Source of the DNA: Marinihelvus sp942491555
GTDB lineage: Bacteria > Pseudomonadota > Gammaproteobacteria > Xanthomonadales > SZUA-36
Length of the DNA: 64,000 bases
Reading direction: 5' to 3'
Assembly: GCA_942491555.1 (NCBI GenBank)
Contig: CALOBN010000001.1
Span: 186,001 to 250,000 of the forward strand
Shown here: piece by piece, positions 30,053-38,541 of the stretch
Position numbering within the stretch: the stretch's first letter is position 1
Layout: each line of letters opens with the position of its first letter
Position numbers and translations under genes: made by a program
Notes under the pieces: generated by a model
The model's database searches: none
Seen by the model: only the letters and a program-made list of their open reading frames with translations
What the model was told of the DNA's origin: nothing

Positions 30053-31117
30053 TTACTGACCGGGTAATTCGCCGGCCATGCCCTGGCCGATCACGCGCGG
30101 CTCATTCTCCAGCGTGATATCGAAACGCTCCCGGACTGAATCGCGGATACGCACGGCCAGTTCCAGCAGCTCCTGTCCCGTGGCGTTGCCGTAGTTGACC
30201 AGCACCAGCGCATGGTGCGGCGCCACGCCGGCATCCCCCTCGCGAAAGCCTTTCCAGCCGCAGGCCTCGATCAGCCAACCTGCGCTGCCTTTCCATTGGT
30301 TTTCGCCGGCCGGATACAGGGGCAGCTCCGGGTAAGTCGAGCGCAGAACGGCCGCCCTGGCCGCATCAAACACCGGGTTTTTGAAAAAGCTGCCTGCATT
30401 ACCCAGTTGGGCCGGGTCGGGTAATTTGCGCTGTCGCAGGCGAATAACTGCATCGCTGACATCCCGCGCGCTCGGCCGGGTGGCGTGCATCGCCTCGAGC
30501 TCATCCTTGAGACCGGCATAATCAAGCTGAGGCTGAAAGCCTTCCCCGGTGTGCAGGTCAAGTTCCAGGGCCGTTATCAGGTAGCGGCCGGGTTCACCCG
30601 ATTTAAAGTGACTGTCCCGATAAGCCAGCGCGCAGTCCTGCCGGTCAAAAAAACATGAGCGGCTGGTATGCCAGTCCCAGACTTCTACCCGGTGCAATAC
30701 CGTGGACAGTTCGACCCCGTAGGCACCAATGTTTTGCAGGGGAGCGGCGCCACACAAGCCGGGTATCAATGACAGATTTTCCAGACCGCACAGGCCCTGG
30801 TCGAGGGTCCAGCGCACGGCCTGATGCCAGTTTTCGCCAGCGCCAAGACGCACACGAACCACGTTTTTGACCAGCGGGAAAAGGGCGCGCTCGCGAAACC
30901 CGATCTTCAGAACCTGCCCGTCAATATCGCCCGCCAGCAAAATGTTGCTGCCGCCACCGAGGATCAGGTCACACTGCGGGTCAAACTCAAGACCCTTCAA
31001 TTTTTCGGTGCACTCAAGCTCAAGCAGGCGCTTGCCAAGGGCCGCAACGCCAAAGCTGTTGAACGGCTTTAGTGAAGTGCCGGCGCGGCTTGCACTCAGA
31101 TTGCGGTTGTCATTCAT
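30053..31117 (-). CDS. murB: UDP-N-acetylenolpyruvoylglucosamine reductase
   Basis: A 354-residue FAD enzyme that completes UDP-N-acetylmuramate in peptidoglycan synthesis. FAD-binding LGGGSNILLAGD is near 54, the second motif SLIPGLCGAAPLQNIGAYG near 117, and the proton-donor serine is in LGNAGSFFKNPVF near 242. Length and motif order match the type I (E. coli-like) enzyme. It lies 31 bases after pyrD on the same strand and is likely cotranscribed. Confidence 0.96.
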   Translation of the reverse strand: MNDNRNLSASRAGTSLKPFNSFGVAALGKRLLELECTEKLKGLEFDPQCDLILGGGSNILLAGDIDGQVLKIGFRERALFPLVKNVVRVRLGAGENWHQAVRWTLDQGLCGLENLSLIPGLCGAAPLQNIGAYGVELSTVLHRVEVWDWHTSRSCFFDRQDCALAYRDSHFKSGEPGRYLITALELDLHTGEGFQPQLDYAGLKDELEAMHATRPSARDVSDAVIRLRQRKLPDPAQLGNAGSFFKNPVFDAARAAVLRSTYPELPLYPAGENQWKGSAGWLIEACGWKGFREGDAGVAPHHALVLVNYGNATGQELLELAVRIRDSVRERFDITLENEPRVIGQGMAGELPGQ

Positions 31118-31148
31118 GCGGCCGGCCGCGCTATTGGTGCGGAGGTTC

Positions 31149-32171
31149 TCAGTGATCTTCCAGTGCGGCGATCCGGCGTACGCTATCGCGAATCAGGGTC
31201 GGGCCCTGGTAGACAAAGCCGGTGTAGAACTGCACCAGGTCTGCACCCAGGCGAATTTTCTCTGCGGCATCATCACCACTCAGAATGCCACCAACACCAA
31301 TCAGTGCGATGTGAGCGGGCAGGGCGCTGCGAAACTGCACCAGCACCTCATTGGCCCGGGCGAATAGCGGTGCGCCCGACAAGCCCCCGGCTTCGGTGCC
31401 ATGTGGCAGGTCCGCAACGCCGTCGCGGGCAACCGTGGTGTTGGTGGTGATGACCGCGTCCATGGCATGCTTTATCACCGCTTGTGCAATGAGGGGCACC
31501 GCACCGGCTTCAAGATCCGGAGCTACCTTGAGGGCAATGGGTACGCGACGGCCATCCTGGTCGGCGAGACGCTCGCGGGCCTGCGCGATCGGCGACAGCA
31601 AGGCATCAAGGGCCTCGGCCCCGTGCAGGTCACGCAGGCCCTTGGTGTTGGGCGATGAGATGTTGAGGGTAACGTAATCGGCTACCGGGTAGACCGCTTC
31701 CAGGCAGGTGAGGTAGTCCTCGTGAGCGCGCTCGTTTGGTGTGTCGAAGTTCTTGCCAATATTGATGCCAAGAATCCCGTCAAAAGTCCGCTCGCCGGCA
31801 CGCTCGACAAGATGGGCTACGCCACGATTATTAAATCCCAGCCGGTTGATCATGGCTTGCGCGGACTCCAGCCGGAACACGCGCGGCCCGGGATTCCCGT
31901 CTTGTGGCCGCGGTGTAACCGTTCCTACTTCGATAAACCCGAAGCCGAGGTCGCCCAGCGCATCAATATAGTCACCATTCTTGTCCATGCCGGCCGCCAG
32001 CCCGACCGGATTGGGAAAGTCGAGTCCCATCACCCGCACCGGCAAAGACACCCGTCGCGCGGCCAGGCGGGTCGCGCCACAGGCATGCCCCAGCTTGAGG
32101 CCTTCCAATGCCAGGTGGTGCGCCGTTTCCGGAGGCGTGGTGAACAGGGCCTTGCGGAGCAGTCCGAACAT
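31149..32171 (-). CDS. pyrD: Dihydroorotate dehydrogenase, quinone-dependent (class 2)
   Basis: A 340-residue FMN enzyme of pyrimidine synthesis, bound to the inner membrane through its N-terminal helices. PNPVGLAAGMDKNGDYI near 52 and NISSPNTKGLRDL near 170 (with the class 2 catalytic serine) are diagnostic, and IGVGGILSGDDA near 289 binds FMN phosphate. The frame opens at 32219, but the family start MFGLLRKALF is at 32171. There the ATG shares one base with the upstream stop (TGATG), so translation is coupled to the aldehyde dehydrogenase gene. Confidence 0.96.
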   Translation of the reverse strand: MFGLLRKALFTTPPETAHHLALEGLKLGHACGATRLAARRVSLPVRVMGLDFPNPVGLAAGMDKNGDYIDALGDLGFGFIEVGTVTPRPQDGNPGPRVFRLESAQAMINRLGFNNRGVAHLVERAGERTFDGILGINIGKNFDTPNERAHEDYLTCLEAVYPVADYVTLNISSPNTKGLRDLHGAEALDALLSPIAQARERLADQDGRRVPIALKVAPDLEAGAVPLIAQAVIKHAMDAVITTNTTVARDGVADLPHGTEAGGLSGAPLFARANEVLVQFRSALPAHIALIGVGGILSGDDAAEKIRLGADLVQFYTGFVYQGPTLIRDSVRRIAALEDH

Positions 32172-33688
32172 CAGAGGTCGAACTTGATGCCCTGGGCCAG
32201 GGGCAGGTCCGAGCCCCAATTGATCGTGTTGGTCTGACGACGCATGTACGCCTTCCAGGCATCCGAGCCGGACTCACGGCCCCCGCCGGTCTCCTTTTCA
32301 CCGCCGAAGGCGCCACCGATTTCGGCACCGGAGGTCCCGATGTTGACGTTGGCGATGCCGCAGTCCGAGCCTGTCGCGGACAGGAAGCGCTCGGCACTGC
32401 GCAGATCGTTGGTGAATATTGCCGAGGACAAGCCCTGTTTGACGTCATTCTGCATGCCAATTGCCTCGTCCAGATCACTGAACGGAATGACATACAGGAT
32501 CGGCGCAAAGGTTTCGCTCTGGACTATATCCCAGTGATTCTGAGCCTTGATCACGGTGGGCTGTACAAAGTGCCCCTGCCTGTCGAGACGCGCGCCACCC
32601 GTCAGTACCTCGCCACCCTCGGCTTTGGCGCTGGCCACCGCGGCTTCGAAGCGCTGTACGGAGGCCTCATCCGTCAGCGGGCCCATCAGGGTGTCTGCTT
32701 GTAAGGGGTCACCAATACGGACCTGGCCGTAGGCGCTGACCAGAACATCGCAAACCTCGCTCATGATGTTTTCATGAACAAACAGGCGCCGTGTTGATGT
32801 ACAGCGCTGGCCGGCGGTGCCCACCGCGCCGAAAACAATGCCCGGCACGGCCATTTTCAGATCGGCAGTTTCGTCCAGGATAATGGCGTTGTTGCCGCCC
32901 AGCTCCAGCAGACTCTTGCCCATACGTTCAGCCACACGCGCGCCGACCTTGCGACCAACCTGCGTGGAGCCGGTAAACGACATCAGGTCAACGCGCGGGT
33001 CGTCCACGAACACCTCCGCCAGCTCATGACCCGGTTCAATGAAGCTCAGGAAAATAGGTGGAAACCCGCCTTCGCGAAGGGCTTCGTTACAAATGTTTTG
33101 CACGGCCACACAGCACAAAGCACCTTTCGGGGAAGGCTTCCACACGCTGACATTGCCGCAAATGGCCGCGATGAATGCGTTCCATGCCCACACCGCCACG
33201 GGAAAGTTAAACGCCGAAATGATGCCGACCACACCCAGGGGATGCCATTGCTCATACATGCGATGCAAGGGTCGTTCGGAGTGCATGGTATTGCCGTAGA
33301 GCATGCGTGACTGGCCCACGGCAAAATCGCCGATGTCGATCATTTCCTGGACTTCACCATCGCCTTCGGCCTTGATCTTGCCCATTTCCAGCGTCACCAG
33401 GCTGCCCAGCGCATCCTTGTGACGACGCAGGGCCTCGGTGCACAGGCGTACCGCCTCACCACGCTGCGGTGCGGGTACCCTGGCCCACTCTGCGGCAACA
33501 CGCTGCGCGGTGACAAGCACCCGGTTGTAATCGTCCCGGGACGCGCCGTAGACCTGCGCGATCGTTCCGCCGGTCGCTGGATTGATGCAATCGAGCGTGC
33601 CCGCATCCTGCGTGGTGGCGTGTTCGTTGGGGCCAAAACAGGCACCGGGGTTGGTGGCTTCAATGCCAAGCTGCTTGAGGAAATCCAT
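32171..33688 (-). CDS. amaB: ALDH7-family semialdehyde dehydrogenase (AmaB/PcD-like)
   Basis: A 505-residue NAD(P) aldehyde dehydrogenase. The catalytic cysteine is in GTAGQRCTSTRRLFVHE near 287, the general base in LELGGNNAIILDE near 254, and NVSVWKPSPKGAL near 165 binds NAD. The family 7 marks (FGGEKETGGGRESGSDAWKAYMRR at the C-terminus, read in part) point to 2-aminoadipate semialdehyde dehydrogenase of lysine breakdown. The frame opens at 33721, but MDFLKQLG at 33688 is the family start. Its coupling to pyrD is unusual. The symbol is by family similarity. Confidence 0.85.
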   Translation of the reverse strand: MDFLKQLGIEATNPGACFGPNEHATTQDAGTLDCINPATGGTIAQVYGASRDDYNRVLVTAQRVAAEWARVPAPQRGEAVRLCTEALRRHKDALGSLVTLEMGKIKAEGDGEVQEMIDIGDFAVGQSRMLYGNTMHSERPLHRMYEQWHPLGVVGIISAFNFPVAVWAWNAFIAAICGNVSVWKPSPKGALCCVAVQNICNEALREGGFPPIFLSFIEPGHELAEVFVDDPRVDLMSFTGSTQVGRKVGARVAERMGKSLLELGGNNAIILDETADLKMAVPGIVFGAVGTAGQRCTSTRRLFVHENIMSEVCDVLVSAYGQVRIGDPLQADTLMGPLTDEASVQRFEAAVASAKAEGGEVLTGGARLDRQGHFVQPTVIKAQNHWDIVQSETFAPILYVIPFSDLDEAIGMQNDVKQGLSSAIFTNDLRSAERFLSATGSDCGIANVNIGTSGAEIGGAFGGEKETGGGRESGSDAWKAYMRRQTNTINWGSDLPLAQGIKFDL

Positions 33689-33830
33689 AGTGCGAATCCG
33701 TTGCGAATGTAAGCCGGGCATTATCGCATCCCGCGCAAATTCCTGCAGCGTTCTGAGGGAATCATGATTGCCAGCAGGCCATGAGCTTCAGCAGTCACTT
33801 GTGGTCCTCACATTGCGCGGGGTTTACCGG

Positions 33831-33859
33831 GGAACTTGGCGCCAAGTGGCTTGTCATAG
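33831..33859 (+). promoter_or_regulatory. Sigma-E-like promoter of rpoE, and description of the 33689-34049 gap
   Basis: GGAACTT at 33831-33837 is followed after 16 bases by TCATAG at 33854-33859. This resembles the sigma-E consensus (GAACTT, 16 bases, TCTGA), as expected for autoregulated rpoE. The 361-base gap between the divergent amaB and rpoE genes holds no other gene that I can support. A possible sigma-70 -10 (TAAAAT, 33962-33967) also lies there but lacks a -35. Confidence 0.55.
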
Positions 33860-34049
33860 CAGGCGAGAAGCTAGCAACAGGATGACATCAATCCAGTGGT
33901 GGCCGAGGCAGCACGATCATGCAGAAACCTGCATTCATGAGGGACAACACAATGCTCATGGTAAAATCTATGCAACAGGATTCCAGGAAATGACGGTCGT
34001 CGCGATGAGATCGTTGCACAAGGCGCAAGCCGACAAGGATGAGTTCACC

Positions 34050-34688
34050 ATGACGGGTGGTTCACAGGCTGAAGACCAGAGCAGCAATGTTGCCGCTGAC
34101 GAGCGCATGGGCGAAGCCCAGGTGGACCAGTTGCTGGTCGAGCGGGTGCAAAAGGGCGACAAGGCCGCCTTTGACCTGTTGATCCTCAAATACCAGCATC
34201 GAATTGTCAGCCTGGTGTCGCGCTTTGTCTCCGACCATGCCGAAGCCCAGGATGTTGCCCAGGAAGCATTTATCAAAGCCTATCGCGCACTTGCGAACTT
34301 TCGCGGTGACAGTGCGTTCTATACCTGGCTTTATCGAATTGCCATCAACACCGCCAAAAACTGGCTGGTGGCGCGCAACCGGCGTCCACCGGCCAGCGAT
34401 ATTGATGCAATGGATGCAGAGCAGTACGACATGGACAGCCGCCTGAAAGAACGCGGTACGCCGGAAAACGAACTATTACGTGAAGAGATCGAAAAGACTG
34501 TTCACGACGCAATTGCTGAGCTTCCGGAAGACCTCCGCACAGCCATCATGTTGCGTGAGATGGAAGGCATGAGCTATGAGGACATCGCCACGACCATGGA
34601 CTGCCCGATCGGAACCGTCCGTTCGCGCATCTTCAGGGCTCGTGAGGCGGTCGATGGGAAGCTGAAACCCCTGCTTGCAGGGCAATAA
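34050..34688 (+). CDS. rpoE: RNA polymerase sigma factor RpoE (sigma-24)
   Basis: A 212-residue ECF sigma factor. Region 2 has QKGDKAAFDLLILKYQHRI, AEAQDVAQEAFIKAYRAL and FYTWLYRIAINTAKN; region 4 has LPEDLRTAIMLREMEGMSYEDI and GTVRSRIFRAREA. It is very close to E. coli RpoE, which drives the envelope stress regulon. The frame stays open back to 33768; plausible starts are 33990, 34050 and 34107. I chose 34050 for its AAGGATGAG ribosome site. It is followed by rseA-rseB-rseC-mucD. Confidence 0.95.
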   Translation: MTGGSQAEDQSSNVAADERMGEAQVDQLLVERVQKGDKAAFDLLILKYQHRIVSLVSRFVSDHAEAQDVAQEAFIKAYRALANFRGDSAFYTWLYRIAINTAKNWLVARNRRPPASDIDAMDAEQYDMDSRLKERGTPENELLREEIEKTVHDAIAELPEDLRTAIMLREMEGMSYEDIATTMDCPIGTVRSRIFRAREAVDGKLKPLLAGQ

Positions 34689-34732
34689 CTCCACGGCGCT
34701 GCGCAGAACAGCCCAGGATACGGTACAGAGCA

Positions 34733-35362
34733 ATGACGAAAGATACTTTGGAACATCTCTCCTGCCTCATGGATGGAGAACTATCGGCGGATGCCGGGCG
34801 ATTTGTGGTCCGACGTGCGGCCTCAGACAACTCGCTGGGTGACACCTGGCAGCGATATCACTTGATTCGCGATTGTCTGCGACGCCCTGGTGAAATGACC
34901 ACGATGGCAACGCTATCCATCGACCTGGAGCGACTGGATGATGAACCATCCATGGATCAGAAGGCCCCGGCAAATCAAGGGCCTCGCTGGTTGCGACCGG
35001 TTGCGGGAGCGGCCATTGCTGCCTCTGTTGCTGCGGTGGCAGTCGCCGTCACACTTAATTTGAAACCAATGGCCACGCCGTCAGAAACGGTGCCGTTTGC
35101 CAGCCCGAACAGTGCCGGCCTTGCGCCCGTCTCACAGCCGGCAAGCTTCCAGACAGGTAGCACGGTAAACCAGCAGAGCCTTAACCGATATTTGCTGCGT
35201 CATAACCAGGCTGCTGGCGCCGTTGGTCAGCAGGGCTTTGTATCGTTCATTCCCATTGTTGCCACTGCGCCCGTGCAGTTGATCGAGGATCAGCCCGGCA
35301 TGGCGGAGGAAGCCGTCCCGGGTGAAGCAGTGCCCGTGACACCTGAAAAAGTCCAACCCTGA
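34733..35362 (+). CDS. rseA: Anti-sigma-E factor RseA
   Basis: A 209-residue single-pass inner-membrane protein. The cytoplasmic N-terminal domain (about 1-80) contains LSCLMDGELSADAGRFVVRR, LGDTWQRYHLIRDCLR, the helices that clamp sigma-E. One membrane helix is at about 88-108. The periplasmic part has QSLNRYLLRHN, the conserved segment bound by RseB. Release requires cleavage by a DegS-type protease. It starts 44 bases after rpoE. Confidence 0.92.
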   Translation: MTKDTLEHLSCLMDGELSADAGRFVVRRAASDNSLGDTWQRYHLIRDCLRRPGEMTTMATLSIDLERLDDEPSMDQKAPANQGPRWLRPVAGAAIAASVAAVAVAVTLNLKPMATPSETVPFASPNSAGLAPVSQPASFQTGSTVNQQSLNRYLLRHNQAAGAVGQQGFVSFIPIVATAPVQLIEDQPGMAEEAVPGEAVPVTPEKVQP

Positions 35363-35372
35363 GTAGCGCAGT

Positions 35373-36368
35373 ATGAACCTCCGCTCCGGCAGGGCACCCC
35401 TGGCCCTTTCTCTGCTGCTCCTGTCCTTGCCCCTCTCACTGACCGCGCTTGCTGATTCCTTTGACGACGCGCAAGGCTGGCTGCACCGGATGTCGGTGGC
35501 GATGCAGGAGCTCGATTACCAGGGAACGTTCGTCTACGTGCGCGGCAACGATGTCGAAACCATGCGCCTGACCCATGTCCGGATCGGGGATGTGGTGCAT
35601 GAACGGATGGTAGCCGTCTCGGGCCCGCAAAGGGAAATCATGCGCGATGAGACCGGCGTGCGGGCTATTCTCGGTGGCCAGTCACAGCCGGCGCAGGATC
35701 CGATTTTTACCGGTGCAGTGTTTCCGGATATCTCCATGGCCGCCCTGTCAACGGCCCAGGAACGCTATCTGTTCGAAGTGGGCGGGGTCGGCCGCATTGC
35801 GGGTCACCAGGGCCGGAAAATCTCAATTGTTCCCCGCGACCAGTACCGCTACGGCTATGAGCTCTGGCTCGAGCAGGAAACCGGTCTGTTGCTGCGCTGG
35901 GTACTGTACGACACCGACCGCAGCGCCCTGGCCAAGCTCATGTTTACCGACCTTGCGACCGGCACATCGGTGGATCATGAGGACCTTCAGTCCGACACGC
36001 CGCCACAGAGTTTTGTTGTTGTCCAGCAGGCAAGTCCAACCCTTGAAAAACCCACGGCCAAGGTTTCCGGAGCAGATGCGCCTGAGGGCATTCCGCCGGG
36101 TTTCCGGCTGGCCGCGCACTCGCGGGTCGAAAATGAATCTGATTTCGAACACCTGGTGTTTAGTGATGGGCTGGCATCGGTATCCGTGTACCTTGAATCG
36201 GCCAGCCGGCCCGGGGGTATCGCGCCTGGTTTGACACGCATGGGAACCACCAGTGCCTGGTCAGGGCACGCAGGCTCGTATCGCGTCACCGCGGTCGGCG
36301 AGGTGCCGCCGTTGACACTCAAAACGTTTGGTGAGGCCTTTCTGCTGAGTCAGGAAACCGGCGACTGA
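35373..36368 (+). CDS. rseB: Periplasmic sigma-E regulator RseB (MucB)
   Basis: A 331-residue exported protein with a signal peptide at 1-27 ending TALADS. The N-terminal LolA-like domain (about 30-215) starts WLHRMSVAMQELDYQGTFVY and the smaller C-terminal domain covers about 225-325 (PPGFRLAAHSRVEN). RseB binds RseA and shields it from cleavage until lipid or LPS signals displace it. It follows rseA by 10 bases. Confidence 0.93.
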   Translation: MNLRSGRAPLALSLLLLSLPLSLTALADSFDDAQGWLHRMSVAMQELDYQGTFVYVRGNDVETMRLTHVRIGDVVHERMVAVSGPQREIMRDETGVRAILGGQSQPAQDPIFTGAVFPDISMAALSTAQERYLFEVGGVGRIAGHQGRKISIVPRDQYRYGYELWLEQETGLLLRWVLYDTDRSALAKLMFTDLATGTSVDHEDLQSDTPPQSFVVVQQASPTLEKPTAKVSGADAPEGIPPGFRLAAHSRVENESDFEHLVFSDGLASVSVYLESASRPGGIAPGLTRMGTTSAWSGHAGSYRVTAVGEVPPLTLKTFGEAFLLSQETGD

Positions 36369-36390
36369 TGCCTGCATTAAGCTGCCTTTC

Positions 36391-36894
36391 ATGATTGAGC
36401 AACGTGGCAAAGTCACCGGCGTGGAAGGAGATAACGCCTGGGTACGTATTGGTGGTCAGAGCGGCTGTCCGGCCTGTGATGCAGGTAAGGGATGCGGCGC
36501 AGGCCTGTTTGGGCGGTTGCTTAACCGCAGCGATGCGCGCGTCCTGGTGAACAATGAAGCCCTCGCAAAGACTGGCGAGGTCGTGGTTCTTGGCCTGGAT
36601 GAGCGTGACTATCTCGCCCTGGTTTTGCGGTTATATGGTCTGCCCCTGGTGGCCGGATTGGGCGGCGCACTGCTGGCTGTAGCCTTGCTCGGGCCGTTTT
36701 TTCAGAACACTCTGCTGGCGCGCGACCTGATCGCGGCTGCTGCCGGTATTGTGTCAGGCGCCACAGCCCTGCTGATCAGTCGCCGAAATTTGCCGGACCG
36801 GTTCACCCGTCTGTCACCAAGAATGCTCAATACTCTGACTGGAAACAATCAATGCCCCGGTCCTGGCCGTCCTGAACAACAATCAGGACCGTGA
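36391..36894 (+). CDS. rseC: RseC/MucC family inner-membrane protein
   Basis: A 167-residue protein. The N-terminal domain has a cysteine cluster GCPACDAGKGCGAGLFG at about 30-46 (three cysteines visible), and two membrane helices follow at about 80-102 and 110-130. RseC proteins modulate sigma-E weakly and take part in SoxR reduction. Position after rseB is the normal one. Confidence 0.9.
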   Translation: MIEQRGKVTGVEGDNAWVRIGGQSGCPACDAGKGCGAGLFGRLLNRSDARVLVNNEALAKTGEVVVLGLDERDYLALVLRLYGLPLVAGLGGALLAVALLGPFFQNTLLARDLIAAAAGIVSGATALLISRRNLPDRFTRLSPRMLNTLTGNNQCPGPGRPEQQSGP

Positions 36895-37006
36895 GCGGAA
36901 CCATTGTCGCCCTGAGCGGTCCGTACGCTGTACCCGGAAATTGAAGGCACCATGCCATCCGCAAGGGGGCGGTGCGCTTTGCAGTTCAAACAAGAGGTGA
37001 GATAAC

Positions 37007-38413
37007 GTGAAAGCCCTGAGAATTATCGGACTTGCCCTGCTGGTTGCGGTCGTGCAACCGGCCATGGCCAAAGTCACCGGCCTGCCTGATTTTACCGAGC
37101 TGGTCGAGGTTGCCGCCCCGGCGGTGGTTAATATTCGCGTGACTCAGTATGGCGAGCGCGCGCGCTCAACGCCCGGCTCCGGTGACAATCCTTTTGAAGG
37201 ACAGATACCGGATGAATTACGTCGCTACTTCGAAGGTCAGAACCAACCCAGGGACCGTCGTGGTGCCGGTTCCGGCTTCATCATTGATAATGATGGTTAT
37301 GTGGTCACGAACCATCATGTGATTGATGGCGCAGACGAGATCATCGTGCGCCTGGCTGATCGCCGGGAATATGTTGCTCAGCTTATAGGCAGCGATGAGC
37401 AAAGCGATATCGCCCTGCTCAAGATTGATGCGGAAGATCTGGCAATGCTGTCGTTTGGTGAGTCAACCGAGCTTAGGCAAGGTGAGTGGGTGATGGCCAT
37501 TGGCTCACCTTTCAACTTTGATCAGACCGTCACGGCGGGCATCGTCAGCGCCAAGGGCCGGTCCAACAACCGGCAGACCTATGTGCCCTTCATTCAGACC
37601 GACGTGGCCATCAACCAGGGTAATTCCGGTGGACCACTGCTCAATATGAACGGTGATGTGGTCGGCGTTAACTCCTGGATCCTTACCTCCGGCGGTGGCT
37701 ATATCGGACTGTCCTTTGCCATCCCTTCAGAGGTGGTACAAAGCACCATCGCTCAGCTGCGCGAGAATGGACGCGTTGAACGCGGCCTGCTGGGCGTGAT
37801 GGTGGGTCCTGTTTCCCGTGAAATGGCCGAGGCCATGAATCTGGATCGCCCGACCGGCGCCCTGGTGAATGATGTGTCCGAAGGCGGGTCCGCGCAGCGG
37901 GCCGGGATTCAGCCTGGTGACATCATTCTGACGTTTGATGACCAGCCGGTGGAAGAGTCCAGTGATCTGCCGCCACTGGTGGGTGCGAACCCGCCGGGCA
38001 CGCGCGCGGTCGTTGTGGTCAGCCGCGACGGCGGTCGTGAATCCTTCGAGGTGGTGCTTGATTCTCTGGAGCCGGCTGATGATGACTCACTGGCATCGGC
38101 GGATGAAGATCCGGCGCAAAGCAATGCGCTTGGACTGGCGGTTGAATCACTTAGCGCAGAGCGTCGCAGCCAGCTCGAAGCACCGGAGGGCGGCGTCGTA
38201 GTGCGCGATATTGAGAGCGATGCAGCGTGGCGGGCCGGTGTACGTCCCGGCGATATCGTACTGATGATCAACAATCAGTCCGTGGAGAATCTCGGCAGCT
38301 TTAATGACATTGTCGAAGACATTGAGCCGGGCAGGGCGGTCGCGATTCGCGTCTGGCGCGAGGGTATTACCACCTTTTTCGCCTATACGCCTGGAGATGA
38401 CGACGTAGGATAG
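37007..38413 (+). CDS. mucD: Do-like periplasmic serine protease (MucD/DegQ)
   Basis: A 468-residue HtrA-family protease with a signal peptide at 1-21 ending AMAKVT. The catalytic triad is H104 in TNHHVIDGAD, D134 in SDIALLKID and S207 in QGNSGGPLL. Two PDZ domains follow at about 255-350 and 365-460. It degrades misfolded envelope proteins and in Pseudomonas feeds back on sigma-E. The 112-base gap after rseC has no gene; an AAGAGGTGAGA ribosome site precedes the start. Confidence 0.95.
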   Translation: MKALRIIGLALLVAVVQPAMAKVTGLPDFTELVEVAAPAVVNIRVTQYGERARSTPGSGDNPFEGQIPDELRRYFEGQNQPRDRRGAGSGFIIDNDGYVVTNHHVIDGADEIIVRLADRREYVAQLIGSDEQSDIALLKIDAEDLAMLSFGESTELRQGEWVMAIGSPFNFDQTVTAGIVSAKGRSNNRQTYVPFIQTDVAINQGNSGGPLLNMNGDVVGVNSWILTSGGGYIGLSFAIPSEVVQSTIAQLRENGRVERGLLGVMVGPVSREMAEAMNLDRPTGALVNDVSEGGSAQRAGIQPGDIILTFDDQPVEESSDLPPLVGANPPGTRAVVVVSRDGGRESFEVVLDSLEPADDDSLASADEDPAQSNALGLAVESLSAERRSQLEAPEGGVVVRDIESDAAWRAGVRPGDIVLMINNQSVENLGSFNDIVEDIEPGRAVAIRVWREGITTFFAYTPGDDDVG

Positions 38414-38435
38414 GGTTGCACACGCCCTTATCAGT

Positions 38436-38441
38436 TATACT
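38436..38441 (+). promoter_or_regulatory. Possible -10 box immediately before a terminator
   Basis: TATACT, 18 bases before the terminator stem. The -35 region is poor at all usual spacings. If active, its RNA would run straight into the hairpin and only read-through would reach lepA. Confidence 0.3.
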
Positions 38442-38458
38442 CTTCGCCACCTTTTGAG

Positions 38459-38491
38459 GCCACCCGACCGCCGCGGTCGGGTGGCTTTCTT
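38459..38491 (+). terminator. Rho-independent terminator between mucD and lepA
   Basis: A perfect 12-bp stem (GCCACCCGACCG / CGGTCGGGTGGC) with a 3-base loop followed by TTTCTT. The best intrinsic terminator in the window; it marks the end of the rpoE-mucD unit. Confidence 0.85.
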
Positions 38492-38541
38492 ACGCAAGCT
38501 CAGGTACTCAGCCTCAGGCGACCCCATCCGGTTCAGGATTC

